A DNA stretch of 64,000 nucleotides from Diadema setosum (GCA_033980235.1 CM067066.1:41006977-41070976); one strand, 5' to 3'; counted from the stretch's first letter, positions 1 through 11,855 are shown. Translations and numbers: made by a program. The notes: generated by a model from the letters alone, not told the origin.

Positions 1-288
1 TTAAAATGCCACTTTATATAAGCCTCTTTAAGGGATTATTTCAGGTGGCAGAGAGCCAAATTCTTCTAGTGTGTATACAAAAGATTTGCCTGTTCCTTTG
101 TTGTGCCTATCTATGAAAGAATATTTGATCAAAATACCTTATGCTCGATGCCTAAATTTTAGTCAGAACAGATAAATGAACTTTTAGTCAGAACAGATGA
201 ATGAACTGTCAAGAGGCAAACAAAAGGGATTTAAATGTCATGCAGAGTTTGCAGGATGTAACTTTGTCAAATACTGTGTGATGTTTTG

Positions 289-452
289 CTGCACGGATCT
301 AGCTGATGTGTGACCTTCCTTGGTAAATTTGGAGGAGAATTCACTCAGTATTCCTTGTGTGCCTGCTTTTGACAAGTGGCATCTCAGAAGCAGAAGATCA
401 TTAATACAGTACAAAGTCCAATGAATCACTTGCATGCAGTTCAATGTCAAAT
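289..452 (+). repeat. Left direct repeat flanking foldback element
   Basis: This stretch of about 165 bases recurs in the same orientation at 3601-4190, on the far side of the large foldback element. Shared landmarks are GATGTGTGACCTTCC, GGTAAATTTGGAGGAGAA, TCACTCAGTAT, TGTGCCTGCTTT, CAGAAGCAGAAG and CAGTACAAAGTCC. The right copy is interrupted by a 431-base insertion, while this copy has the uninterrupted sequence. A shorter echo (TGTCAAATACT then TGTGAT) occurs at both 266 and 445. It is unclear whether this is an LTR-like end or a duplicated host segment. Confidence 0.75.
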
Positions 453-544
453 ACTATGTGATATAGTCTGGGTGCCAAAGCGACTTTTTGGGCCTAACCT
501 TGTTTTACCGTCCACCCAATGTTTTTTGATGGTTTTACCCTATT

Positions 545-1345
545 TCGGGGGTGCTGAATCCGAATCTGGATGATGCAACTCTTGCATCCTTGAGGGTTTT
601 GAGATATTCAAGATGGCCGCCAAAATGGCCGCCCGAACTGGAAATTCCAACGTATTTCCTTCTAAATGGTGATAGATTGAAAACAATTGACGGTTTTACC
701 CTATTTCGAGGGTACTGAATCCAAATCTGGATGATGCAACTCTTGCATCCTTGAGGGTTTTGAGATATTCAAGATGGCCGCCAAAATGGCCGCCAAAACC
801 GAAAATTCCCACGTATTTCCTTCAAAATGGTGTGAAATTGAAAATAATTGATAATTCTATCCTATTTGGAAGGTGCTGAATCCGAATATGGATGATGCAA
901 CTCATGCATCCATGAGGGTTTTTGAGATATTCAAGATGGCCGCCAAAATGGCCGCACCAATTAAAACCAGAAATTCCCATGTATTTCCTTCTAAATGGTG
1001 AGAAATTCAAAACAATTGATAATTTTACCCTATTTCGAGGGTGCTAAATCCGAAACTGGATGATGCAACTCTTGCATCCGTGAAAGTTTTGAGATATTCA
1101 AGATGGCCGCCAAAATGGCCGCCAATTTAAAACGGGAATTCCCACGTATTTCCTTCTAAATGGTGAGATATGGAAAACAATTGATGGTTTTGCCCTATTT
1201 CGAGGGTGCTGAATCCGAATCTGGATGATGCAACTGTTGCATCCATGAAGTTTTTGAGATATTCAAGATGGCCGCCAAAATGGCTGCCAAATAAAACCGG
1301 AATTTCCCACGTATTTCCTTCTTAATGGTGAGATATGGAAAACAT
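545..1345 (+). repeat. Left arm array, five ~160-bp units
   Basis: Five units are recognisable by GATGATGCAACTCTTGCATC near 570, 730, 890, 1058 and 1226. Each unit also carries AGATATTCAAGATGGCCGCC, then CACGTATTTCCTTC, then a segment ending in CCCTATTTCGAGGGTGCT. Spacing is 160-168 bases. Units differ by small indels and point changes, so the array is not freshly amplified. Confidence 0.9.
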
Positions 1346-2019
1346 ATATTGTGATAGTGATGTAGAGAAGTGTACTGAAATTACCCAATATTACCTTCTT
1401 AATCCATGAGCAGTTTTAATCTCTTCATCCATGAACACTCAAATTGGTTATTTGGTTTATATTGATGGTCTTGATGACATTGTTGAAGACACGAGTGGGA
1501 CATTTTTATTGTTATGCTTCAATTTTTTTTTTCAATTATGATGTAACATTATATATGTGTATAATATGTATAATATGTATACGTATATATTACAAACACA
1601 CACGAGGGGACGGTCATATCACAGGTAACGCGAAAAAAAAAATGAGTAAAAAAACAAACGACAACATGGAAGGTAATAATTTAAGTATAAGAACATGTTA
1701 AGGAGTTTCCGTTCATACAGGACATTTTAGATTTCCCAAAACCTTCAAAGACCTTCAGCACCCTCGTAATAGGGTAAGACCACCAAGTTATTTTAAAACT
1801 TTTACCATTAAGAAAAAATATATTAACATTGGAATTCTGCCACTTACTTTGGCTGTCATCTTCGTCGTCTAAAAACCCTAAAGAATGGATAAATTTCAAC
1901 AACCAAGTTTCGAGGGTGCTGAATAGGGTCTAAAATTTTTCAATTTTTGACAGTTATATTGGCGGTCATCTTGCATGTCTTGGACATCTCAAAAACCCTT
2001 AAAAAGAATACGAAAGTTG
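1346..2019. other. Central spacer of foldback element
   Basis: This part is not made of clear repeat units. It holds A/T-rich sequence, a small ATGTATA repeat near 1560-1590 and, from about 1740, strongly diverged pieces of the inverted unit (for example ACCCTCGTAATAGGGTAAGAC). No gene is recognisable. Confidence 0.6.
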
Positions 2020-3540
2020 CATCAACAAGGTTCGGACTAAGCACCCTCGAAATAGAGTAAAACCGCCAATTGTTTTCAATTTTACACCATTTAGAAGGTA
2101 ACAGAGGGCTTACATGGAAAATTTCGATTTTAACGGCCATTTAGGGGCCATTTTGGCGGCCATCTTTATTATCTCAAAACCCTCAAGGAAGCAAGAGCTG
2201 TATCCTGGAGCTTCAAATTCAGCAAACTCAAAATAGTGGAAAACCACCAGCTGTTTTATATTTTACACCATTTAGAAGGAAATAGGGGGTCTACATAAGA
2301 ATTTCCGTTTTTGGCGGTCATTTTTGGCGACCATCTTTATCATCTCAAAACCCTTAATAAGGATGCAAGAGTTGTATCCTGAGCTTCGGATTCAGCACAC
2401 TCAAAATGAGATAAAAACCACCAATGGCTTTCAATATATGGGAACTTCCGTTTTGGGTGGCCATTCTGGCGGCCATATTGAATATCTTAAAATCTTCAAC
2501 AACGCAGAAGTTGCATCATCCAGATTCTCATTCACCACCCTCGAAATAGGGCAAAACCATCAATTGTTTTCAATTTCTCACCATTTAGAAGGAAATACGA
2601 GGGAATTTTCGGTTTTGGCGGCCATTTTGGCGGCCATATTGAATATCTCAAAATCCTCAAGGAAGCAAGAGTTGCATCATCCAGATTCGGATTCAGCACC
2701 CTCGAAATAGGGTAAAACCATCCATTGTTTTCCATATCTCACCATTTAGAAGGAAATACGTGGGAAATTCCGGTTTTGATTGGCAGCCATTTTGGCGGCC
2801 ATCTTGAATATCTCGAAAATTTCATGGATGCAAGAGTTGCATCATCCAGATTCGGATTCAGCACCCTCGAAATAGGGCAAAACCATCAATTGTTTTCCAT
2901 ATCTCACCATTTAGAAGGAAATACGTGGGAATTTTCGGTTTTAATTGGCGGCCATTTTGGCGGCCATCTTGAATATCTCAAAAACTTCATGGATGCAAGA
3001 GTTGCATCATCCAGTTTCGGATTCAGCACCCTCGAAATAGGGTAAAACCATCAATTGTTTTCAATTTCTCACCATTTAGAAGGAAATACATGGGAATTTC
3101 CGGTTTTAATTGGCGCGGCCATTTTGGCGGCCATCTTCAATATCTCAAAAACTTCATGGATGCATGAGTTGCATCATCCATATTCGGATTCGGCACCTTC
3201 CAAATAGGATAGAATTATCAATTGTTTTCAATTTCACACCATTTAGAAGGAAATACGTGGGAATTTTCAATTTTGGCGGCCATTTTGGCGGCCATCTTGA
3301 ATATCTCAAAACCCTCAAGGATGCAAGAGTTGCATCATCCAGATTCGGATTCAGCACCCTTGAAATATGGTAAAACCATGAATTGTTTTCAATATCTCAC
3401 CATTTAGAAGGAAATACGTGGGAATTTCCAGTTCGGGCGGCCATTTTGGCGGCCATCTTGAATATCTCAAAATCCTCAAGGATGCAAGAGTTGCATCATC
3501 CAGATTCGGATTAAGCACCCCCGAAATAGGGTAAAACCAT
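2020..3540 (-). repeat. Right arm array, eight or more ~160-bp units
   Basis: These are the left-arm units in reverse complement, marked by GGATGCAAGAGTTGCATCAT or close variants near 2360, 2500, 2660, 2826, 2994, 3160, 3318 and 3480. Divergence is highest toward the centre (2020-2450) and lowest toward the outer end. The two arms could pair over hundreds of bases. Confidence 0.88.
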
Positions 3541-3600
3541 AAAAAAACATGGGGTGGACGGTAAAACAAGGGTCAGCCTCTGGCACCCAGACTAATATCA

Positions 3601-4190
3601 TGCTGCAAGAATCTAGATGATGTGTGACCTTCCCTGGTAAATTTGGAGGAGAATAAGCCAGTTCACAGTTAGCTCTAGGGCACATTGGTACAAATGACCT
3701 TTCTTTTTTCTCAATTGGTTAGGCACTTCACTCATTTTCAAAGCAGCATGATGCATAAGCACGCCCACAATTTATGGAATTCACGTTCAAACAAAGAATG
3801 AATTTACGCAGAGCAGGTGACAAGAATGATCTGTCAATTGACACTTCGGCAGGCATTCATTTTATTGTTTTGCGTTGAATGCATAAACAACCTTTTTCCT
3901 ACCAACATTGCTAAATACCAGGCCTGCTGTCAGGTGGATGTGCTAGTAAGCACCATTTATAAGGGTAAAATGAATAATCATTACATCAGGGATGCTTATC
4001 TCAGTGAATGAAAAAACTGACATGCCTGATTGTACAAATGACCTTTTTCTGCTCATGCGCAAAGTGGAACTGTAAACTGGCTTATTCACTCAGTATTTCC
4101 TATGTGCCTGCTTTGACAAGTGATATCTCAGAAGCAGAAGGACGTTAATTCAGTACAAAGTCCTTTTAATTACTTGTATGCAGTTCAGTG
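3601..4190 (+). repeat. Right direct repeat, interrupted
   Basis: This is the second copy of the sequence at 289-452, in direct orientation. It matches over 3601-3653 and resumes at 4085-4190. The interruption is exactly the 431-base foldback insertion between them. Confidence 0.75.
3654..4084. mobile_element. 431-bp inverted-repeat element with natural empty site
   Basis: The element starts TAAGCCAGTTCACAGTT and ends with the near complement AACTGTAAACTGGCTTA. GTACAAATGACCTTT occurs near both ends. Flanks GGAGGAGAA and TTCACTCAG are contiguous in the other direct-repeat copy at about 329-347, which acts as an unoccupied site. A TA target duplication included in the ends would fit a mariner-like MITE, but that is inference. 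Confidence 0.75.
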
Positions 4191-4199
4191 TGCATGGTT

Positions 4200-6230
4200 G
4201 CAGTTCATAATAATGTCAGACACTGAGTAGCACACTGATGTTATTATTGTCTACTCATTTGGAGTGACACATGTTTTGTTTATTTAGCTTTGGTTAAAGA
4301 TGGAATAATTGCACGGTATTTGGCAAGATTTGTGAAAGGATGTCCTGTTGCAGCCCTCTGTTTCAGTGGTATTGACCCATAGTTAAAAGCAACAAATGAT
4401 AGAAGAATAGAAACAGTGTTGTCAGAGCTTGAATAGAGGATGCTAAAAAGGTCTCATGATGAAATCCTGAGCAGGCTTAAAAATGGCTTTGTTTATAGGT
4501 AGGCTCGGAGTCTGCACTCATATGAGCTCAGCTTGTGAAGTCAGAGTGAAATTATGTTACATACCAAATGTGATACAAGTGTAGTGATATGCAGGGCAAA
4601 CCGCAACAAGTTTTAACTTGCTTGTCCTGAGGCTGGCTCCGGTTTAGCATTTCACTCAAGACAGAATGTGGAGAAGCTTGTGGTTGTGCAGCAGTGAATT
4701 CATGACCTGCCGTAAGGGTCAGGATGCAGCCCATGAGGAAACCAATCAAGCGTTACGTTTGTGTCGCCAGGGCTTGATGAAGTTAGAGATCAGTTCACCA
4801 AGATCACCAACACCTCAATAATATTGTCAGTTGTTAATTGCTCAGGGGAGGAATGGAAGGAGTCTGGGAGAATCAAACTTCTGTCTCCTCAGCACCATGG
4901 CGACAGGTTGTTGGAAACCAGCCTTCTCTTATCAACCAGAGTTGAGTGAGTGACACAGTGAGTGAATATGTCTACTGTTCTGTATGTTAGAAAGATCTTT
5001 GTTTCAGAGCTCAGTGTTTTCAGTACACTGCCCTTTGAAGTCTGTTTTTTTTTTCACACTGGTGCAACTTTGATGCTACTTTAACACCAGTGCTGTGATG
5101 ATTTTTTTAGCCGAGTGCGATTGTTCTGTCACCCTTGCATATCTATAGATGTTTGAGTCAGTGATTTTGCCTTACTAGCTACAGAGCATGTGACAGAAAG
5201 AATTGTATTTTTAAAATCTATCATAGTGCTTGGTAAATGTTTGTACATAGGCATTGAAGGTCCCATTTTCTGTGTACCTTCAAATGATCTTTTCTATGAA
5301 GCAGAAAAAAAAAAAACATGCTGAATTATCAGCTCAGCTGCTTCTGAGTATGGGTCTGTGGCTGCTACATACGATTAAAAATCTGTGGGATATGAATTGA
5401 TGACTGCTGGCTGTGTTAGACAGATGGCCACTTATGCTCAGGGTCTTAGACTTTTCGGGGGAGGGGGGGGGGAATATTTTAGCAGCAGAATATGGCAGAT
5501 GGCTGGTATAGACAGGTGACAGCCAGGACAGGTTAGACAGTATATTCATTTTAGACAAAGATTTATACTGAACGTTATGTTGCCATTAAAATTATGATTG
5601 TACTTATCAATCATATAGTGAAGTCACATTGCACATGCATGAATATCATTTCTATTTTGTAGAGGATGACTATTTTTCAGATGCATGTTTACTTAAAATT
5701 GGCAAAAGATCCTTAAAGTAAAAAGGAAGAGAAAAATATATTAGTACTTTCCACATTAGGAGTACTTTTCTAACTAGCTGATTCTTTCCTTGTCTGGTGA
5801 TTGCAAAGCTGATATATTGTCAGGACAATAAATGGGAGGAAGTGATGAATCAGGGTAAGGACCATGCAGACATTGATCATGACCTAGAAATCAGACAACA
5901 AATGTTTGGCAGAAAACAGGATATCTTGCAAATCAACTCAAGATGGCAACAGTGGTTCTTAGAACAGTTTACAGCCTTTCCTTGGGCCTTGATTTTATGA
6001 TGAGATCTTTATTTTCTGCAAAAAAAGCATTCAAAACAGATTAAAGTTCTAGGGAACAGGATTGACAACACATTCACTGCAGCAGATGCTACTAGTACCT
6101 TAATTGATACATAGGAAAACAATTACAATATATTGATATATAAAATTGTAGCAAGTGCTGTCCTTATCGTTTTTTTATTTTCAAAAGCTTGGAGATATTT
6201 ATGATATTTAGGACTTTGTAAAAAAAATTG
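4200..6230. other. No recognised gene
   Basis: I see no convincing exon, tandem repeat or transposon end here. There are short homopolymers (T run at 5045, A run at 5305, G run at 5463). The open stretch 4779-4942 after a fair acceptor (TGTCGCCAG) reads protein-like but matches no family I know and has no partner exon. Confidence 0.5.
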
Positions 6231-6234
6231 CAAA

Positions 6235-7620
6235 TAATCCGTCCTGTTCAATTCAGTTCCATTCACTTTATTGATAATCATAAAAACAGTAATATGTACG
6301 GTGTAAAATGTGTAGGGGAGCTCCCAGAGAAAGCCAAAGGCTTGAGCCAAATGTGATCCCCTTTGTAGAGACGAATACATGGAAATATACAGATCAGAGT
6401 TAGATTCAGAGTACTTAATGACAGTAACAGGTTACATACACAAATAATATGAATATGAAACATATGCTACTTTACATTAAATGAACAAAACAGACAGGCA
6501 GAACAAAACAAACATGGATGGATACATTTGGTATAATTTAGTAGGTACTTTAAAATATCAAAGATATTTATAAAACATATAGACTTAAAACCAATTTGAG
6601 TGTATACATTCTTAAAAATGGAGTCTAAATCATTCCAGAACTTAACACTTTTATATAAAGTGGGACTTTTTTTTTAATACTTAGCCAACAAAATGGCAAC
6701 ACAATATATGATTCTTAGTTTGAGTTCCAATCTTTTGTGTCAGGAAAAGGTACATAAAGAGACCAAGTTTAACTGAGACACTATTAAACAGTGTGTGAGT
6801 ATTCAGTTTAAAAAAATGAAATGGTGTGGTCAAAATGATTGCCCATTTGATCAAATTTGAATAGCCCTTTTCTGTAAAAAAATAATAATGACACAAGTTA
6901 GTCAAGCTGGTTCCAGACCATACAAGACTACAATAATCAAGATGAGGCAAGATAAAGGCATTTATATAACATAAAAGGAGTATTGAGCCGAGCTTACTGA
7001 TCATACCAATAGACATACTGATCTTCCCATGAATGATATTCACATGTTTAGTCTAAATCAATGTATCATTTATAAAACTCCTAAATAATTCATGCAATTG
7101 ACCATCAATAATTCAGTTGTTTATCTTAATTTCTGAATGCAAATCAGTGGAAAGCCTTGTTGAAAACTCCTGTTAACCCGTTGAGGACGAGTCCTGAGTA
7201 TACTCGGGCAGGGGTCTATGGGAAAATGCGTGTTGTAGCAAAATCAGTCCGTCCTCAACAGGTTAATAGCTTATTGGCTTGAAGTCAGTCACAAATGTAC
7301 ATCAAGTCAGTGTTGACAGGACTTTATAAATTATTTATATCTTTATGTGAGAACAATATATTTGCATCATCTCCATACAAAATGAATTGTAAAAGTTTAG
7401 ATGTATTTACACTACCATTTCCATATAATAAAAAAAAAGAAAAAAGAAAAAAGAAAAAAACGAACAAACAAACAGAAGAGGACCCAAAATGCTGCCTGGA
7501 GGCACCCCACACATTAAAGGCAAAAGAATAGAGTTTTTGCCACCAACACATAATGAACTATTTATGATCAAAAAGTAATAATAAATAATTTGCAATAAGG
7601 TGGAATGCCTCATTTTAAGG
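6235..7620 (-). pseudogene. Degraded non-LTR retrotransposon (LINE) reverse transcriptase
   Basis: Read on the minus strand, 7575-7490 gives GVPPGSILGPLLF, the conserved reverse-transcriptase motif usually written VPQGSILGPLLF. It is followed near 7400 by a frame-shifted FILYGDDANILFSHKD, equivalent to the catalytic F/YADD block with Ala replaced by Gly. Further on, 7043-6681 matches the LINE C-terminal region (KISMSIGMISKL, then LPHLDYCSLVWS, then LGLFMYLF). Frames are broken by frameshifts, an A-rich insertion at 7430-7460 and a palindromic element at 7173-7266. The AT-rich tail near 6240-6480 may be the 3' untranslated end. The copy is inactive. Confidence 0.8.
7173..7266. mobile_element. 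94-bp palindromic MITE, family G, copy 1
   Basis: It begins TTAACCCGTTGAGGACGAG and ends CGTCCTCAACAGGTTAA, an inverted repeat closed by a core containing GAGTATACTCGGG and TCTATGGGAAAATGCGTG. Five further copies lie at 7724, 20374, 26549, 26953 and 39290. It sits inside the LINE remnant. Confidence 0.85.
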
Positions 7621-7629
7621 AGGATCTAG

Positions 7630-8060
7630 CACAAACAAATATGTACATTAGTAGAACACCTTGGTGAAGCTTGAGTAAAATAAGACAGTTTCTTTAAAAG
7701 TTATGATTTTTGTGATAAAGTCCTTAACTTGTTGAAGACTAGTCCTGAGTATACTTGGGCAGGTGTCTAGGGGAAATGCATGGTACAACAACATAAGCTA
7801 GTCCTCAATGAGTTAAGTGGATAGGAGGAATGCAGCATTTTGTGATATCATAGCAGTTGAATATTATAAAGAAAATTATAGAGAATTCTACATATTTTGT
7901 TTTTATCTATTGTAATGAAAGAACACTTGACTTGACATTACCCTTTACATATTTCGTCAACAATTGGAAAGAGTTTATACTTGTCATTTATAAGATGTGA
8001 AATTTTATGGAATTTCTTTATGTTTTCTTCATAGTATTCCACTTCTTTAATATCACAAAC
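7630..8060. mobile_element. Degraded MITE of family A
   Basis: TAGTAGAACACCTTGGTGAA, AAAAGTTATGATTTTTGTG, TATAAAGAAAATTATAGAGA, GAACACTTGACTTGAC and AAATTTTATGGAATTTCTTT occur in the same order as in the well-preserved copies at 32506-33082 and 43452-44019. A family-G MITE (7724-7816) is nested in it. The minus-strand open stretch 7938-8171 falls partly within this repeat and is not taken as a gene. Confidence 0.6.
7724..7816. mobile_element. Palindromic MITE, family G, copy 2
   Basis: TTAACTTGTTGAAGACTAG at the left and CTAGTCCTCAATGAGTTAA at the right, with core GAGTATACTTGGGCAGGTGT, identify it as family G. It is nested within the degraded family-A element. Confidence 0.8.
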
Positions 8061-8199
8061 TGGTATCTTTTTAGCTAGCAATGACACCACATAGATTTGA
8101 TCAGCAAATTTATAACTGTTGAACAGATAGCCTTTACTGGCATTTCTGCAGTCACTAACATCAGGTAACACTAATTAAGGCTTCATCATTTCTCTTACA

Positions 8200-10560
8200 T
8201 TTCATTTATCAGTTGATATCTTTCAGCAGTGAAGACATGTAGCTTTTTAATATAATACATGATAGAAATTGATTGTCATTGAGTGGAATAACATGGTTGC
8301 TAGACAACAATATGGATTCTCTGCACTCACACATGTGCTTCCTATGGACACAATACCCAGTTGGCATGTAGTTGTGATTGAGATGATTTGGTCAGCTGTC
8401 AGGGTCAGAGGATGTTGGATTAGCCATCCCCTGGTGAGATAGTGACAGGGACTGAGTAGGCAATTGAGTTGACACTGTGTTCTTGCCAAGACTAAAGTGT
8501 GTTCAGAAGCAAAACTTGCAAGAAATCATCAAATGTCACAGTCTGCTTCCCATTTGAAAATAAAATGTCACTATTCTCAAGAACAGGCCAGGGAACCACA
8601 TGTGCAAGAACTTGCTGGTGAAATGTCATCTATCTTGAGAGTTGGTGGCCGGCTGATCATGCTGACAGGTCTTCATGCCTCCATTGGATATTGAAGGATG
8701 CAAGCCAACCAAGCTCCAAATTGCAAACTCATTATGGCACCCCCAGTTTATTGACCCCTCAAGTTTTTCTTTCAAGACTGTACCATTTGTCCTTCTATCT
8801 CTGGAAGTATTCGCCTACACTTCTTTTAAGACAGGAAGTTTTTTTTTTTGTCATTTGTTAGTCAAGGTAACCAACCTCAAAATGGAAAAGAAAAGAATGA
8901 TGATACTGTGGCTCCATTGGGTTGGAATGATGGTAGCATAATGTGTATTTCTATTGCAATTGCAAGAATGGAACTTGTTCAAATTCTTTGATGGGAAGGT
9001 TTTGTTTGTGAATTTTGTATTCTAGTTTGAAAAGTAAAAAAAAAGACATGATACTGAAGCATCAATTGGATGGAGATATGAACTTGGAAGTACACATGCA
9101 TGTTTGGTTGAGTATGTACTGTTCAGTGTCTACCAATATGATTTATCCATTTCTAGACACTTTCTTCCTCTCTCTGAAGTGCCATTTTCTCATCTATCTA
9201 AATTTATATTGATGACAATGACTTGCTCTGAACATCTCTGTCACCAAGGCTGCCATGATTCAGTGGGGAATCTCTTCTGACAATGGCTGAGTGGATGTCT
9301 AAACGAGGATAGCGATAGAGATACTCACTTGTTGGCCCATGATGGCTGGCCTCATCAGGAACAGAATGAAATCAAGCTGTGCATTGACAGGAAATCACAA
9401 TTGGAATACTTCTCCTGGGGGTTAGACACAGAGAGCTGAGAAGAGGGGGGATGCTCAGATCTAACTAACTTGGTGAATGAAACAATTTTCTGCAGGTTAA
9501 GGAAGGAATAGCTGACACAGGAATAACATGACTAAAACCAATATCTGTGTTGCTTTAGAAAAATTCTTCATGACATAATTTTCTATGGTGTCTGAAGTAT
9601 GTGAGCTCTGAAATTATCCCTATTGAAAACTAAATTACTGGTAATACACAGTGATGTTTGACCCTAGTCTCATTTGATTGGATTGACATCTAACTTCCAT
9701 ACTGTTAATCTTAACAATTAAACTGTTTCCTGAAGAACCTGAACCTAATGTTTAATATAATACAAGGGCACAAAATGTCATAACCATAAGTTAAACCTGT
9801 AAAGATGCTGTCTGACTTCTAGATTTGTAAACCAAGACACCAGTCTTTTTTATGTGTATGTGTGATTGTTAAACTTTGTGTCAATTTTTCTTTAGATGGT
9901 TCTAACATTTAATCACCTGACACTGTTTCTGATATTGATGACGCTGATTTGATGTACAGTATATGATGGACATTGTGTGTGTGTGTTTGTTTTATTCATG
10001 TGTTACATAGCATATGATAAAAGACAATACATTCATGAACAGAGAGTTGCTGCTATTTGAGAAAAACAAAACAAAACAACACTGAAAGACCTCTTAGCTT
10101 CAATAATCATGACACACATATCCTGATGCTTACATAATGCCAATTCTAGTTAAGTTGATCTACAAAAAGTGGAGCACAAACATTTTATGACACTACTGCA
10201 TCGATCTTCATTTACTTCTTACTGTCCTGTAGTGCTGCATTTGTCAATCTACTCCAAGTACAAGGATGTTTAAATTGTTTGAAAAAGTGAGCAAATGTGG
10301 ATAGTTCATAAAATATATGATTGATTAAGCTACACTCTATTGTAAGCTGCTGTCATTACAAAAGTGTTGGAAAGAAAACAGCTTTCAATATTGCATTTGG
10401 CAGTTCTTCATGTTGCACATGAAGTATGTGTCGGTGCCCACTGACTGATCTGCATGTTGCCCTCATTTTGTCTACTCTTAGCTTCTCAGCAAAAAAATGA
10501 TAAGAAATTGCTGTATCCAAGTGGCGCCGTATATTCATTATCTGATTAAACATTAGTGGC
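8200..10560. other. No recognised gene
   Basis: Only short open stretches without family resemblance are present, and no clear inverted repeats or tandem arrays. A short TG run at 9976-9990 and AAAAC repeats near 10062 are the only simple sequence. Confidence 0.5.
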
Positions 10561-10564
10561 TCAA

Positions 10565-10977
10565 AGGGATGTCCCATCCACCTTAACCTAGCCATTAGTC
10601 CTGCAGGGATGTACCATCTACCCTAACCTAGCCACAGTACCAAACAAGAATGATGCATTGGTACTATCCACCCTAACCAAGCCACCAGCCATGCAGGGAT
10701 ATACCATCCTAACCTAGCCACCACCCAACAGTGATGTGCTATCCACCCTAACCTATAGCTACAAGCCGTGCAAGGATATATCTACCCTAACCTAGCCACC
10801 ACCCGAGAGTGATGTACCGTCCACCCTAACCTAGCCACCAGCCATGCAGGGGTATACCATCCTAACCTAGCCACCACCCAACAGTGATGTACTATCCACC
10901 CTAACCTAGCCACCAGCCCTGCAGGGATGTACCATTCTCCCTATTCTAGCTACAAGCCCTGCAGGGTATGTACAATC
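10565..10977 (+). repeat. 40-bp minisatellite, left segment
   Basis: Units of about 40 bases follow CCACCCTAACCTAGCCACC then AGCCCTGCAGGGATGTACCA, with variants lacking part of the unit. The array continues at 14846-15455 after the foldback element, so it was one array before insertion. Its last eight bases (GTACAATC, 10970-10977) are the left target duplication. Confidence 0.88.
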
Positions 10978-10983
10978 GGTGCC

Positions 10984-11300
10984 AGGTAAAAATGGCAGAG
11001 GTAAAAATGGCAGAGGTAAAAATGGCAGGGGTAAAAATGGCAGAGGTAAAAATGGCAGAGGTGAAAATGGCAGAGGTAAAAATGGCAGGGGTAAAAATGG
11101 CAGAGGTAAAAATGGCAGAGGTGAAAATGGCAGAGGTAAAAATTGCAGAGGTAAAAATGGCAGAGGTAAAAATGGCAGGGGTAAAAATGGCAGAGGTAAA
11201 AATGGCAGAGGTAAAAATGGCAGAGGTAAAAATGGCAGGGGTAATAATGGCAGAGGTAAAAATGGCAGAGGTAAAAATGGCAGAAGTAAAATGTCAGAAG
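10984..11300 (+). repeat. 15-bp tandem array, left arm
   Basis: About 21 copies of GTAAAAATGGCAGAG, with occasional GGG for GAG, one TTGC and one AATAAT variant. Because 15 is divisible by three, all frames on this strand stay open (MAEVK, GRGKN), which produces false proteins. Confidence 0.97.
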
Positions 11301-11319
11301 TAATGAGAGTGATTTCGTC

Positions 11320-11600
11320 GGGTGCTGTTCGTTATTCCGAAGGTTCGCTATTCCGAAGGTTCGTTATTCCGAAATGTCGTTAATCCGAAACACACAAATT
11401 CCCTATACCTAGAGGTTCGTTAATCCGAAAATGAAAAAGGGTTCGTTAATCCGAACATTTGTGGCGTTATTCCGAAGGTTCGTTATTCCGAAGAATCGTT
11501 AATCCGAAAATGAAATTAGGAACCATGAACCTTCGGAATAACAAATCTTTGGACTAAAGAGCCTTCGGAATAAAGAACCTTCGGAATAACGAGCTGTTAC
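11320..11600. mobile_element. TTCGTTATTCCGAA palindromic element, family F, copy 1
   Basis: It is built of many copies of GTTCGTTATTCCGAAGG and GTTCGTTAATCCGAAAA in the left part and their complements in the right. The element runs from GGTGCTGTTCG to CGAGCTGTTAC. Copies at 22671-22952 (opposite orientation) and 38637-38960 (diverged) share order and ends. Confidence 0.85.
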
Positions 11601-11855
11601 CATTTCGTCAGATATAAACGTATGAAGAGGTCTTGAATGATATCCTAGTCAGAGCAAACTGTATTTCTCGAATTAACAAATCCAAATTGCAGATTTGAAG
11701 AATATTGATTTAATTATGTTTTAAAAAGATTGGAACACTCTCATTATTCTGAGTTTGATTCAAGTGCAGTGGCGTAATCTGTCTGTGTGCAGAGAAATAA
11801 TAAACCAGCTAAGAGCCTAGTAGGCCTATGGGAAATTATTTTCATTATTCAGTAT

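Larger units (their letters stand above)
455..3602. mobile_element. Large foldback element of inverted ~160-bp arrays
   Basis: The two ends are inverted copies: TAGTCTGGGTGCCA at about 464 and its complement at 3581-3594, followed inward by CTTGTTTTACCGTCCACCC at about 499 and its complement near 3550-3572. Inside each end lies a tandem array of units of about 160 bases, in opposite orientations. The centre (about 1346-2019) is largely unique, grading into diverged units. No transposase-like coding was seen; the open frames across it are repeat translations. The architecture is that of a nonautonomous foldback element. Confidence 0.8.

Noticed and set aside
2324..3569. Several overlapping 60-130 residue frames on both strands
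   Set aside because: They are frames through the ~160-bp inverted arrays and repeat the same short peptide in each unit.
4779..4949. Protein-like stretch after an acceptor-like TGTCGCCAG
   Set aside because: No partner exons, no family resemblance, and the length is within chance expectation.
7938..8171. Minus-strand open frame with ADQIYVVSLLAKK
   Set aside because: It overlaps a degraded family-A MITE and no domain is recognisable.
10979..11383. Long open frames of MAEVK or GRGKN repeats
   Set aside because: They are translations of a 15-bp tandem array in a transposon arm. A 15-base period keeps every frame open, and both strands and arms show the same effect (13240-13934).
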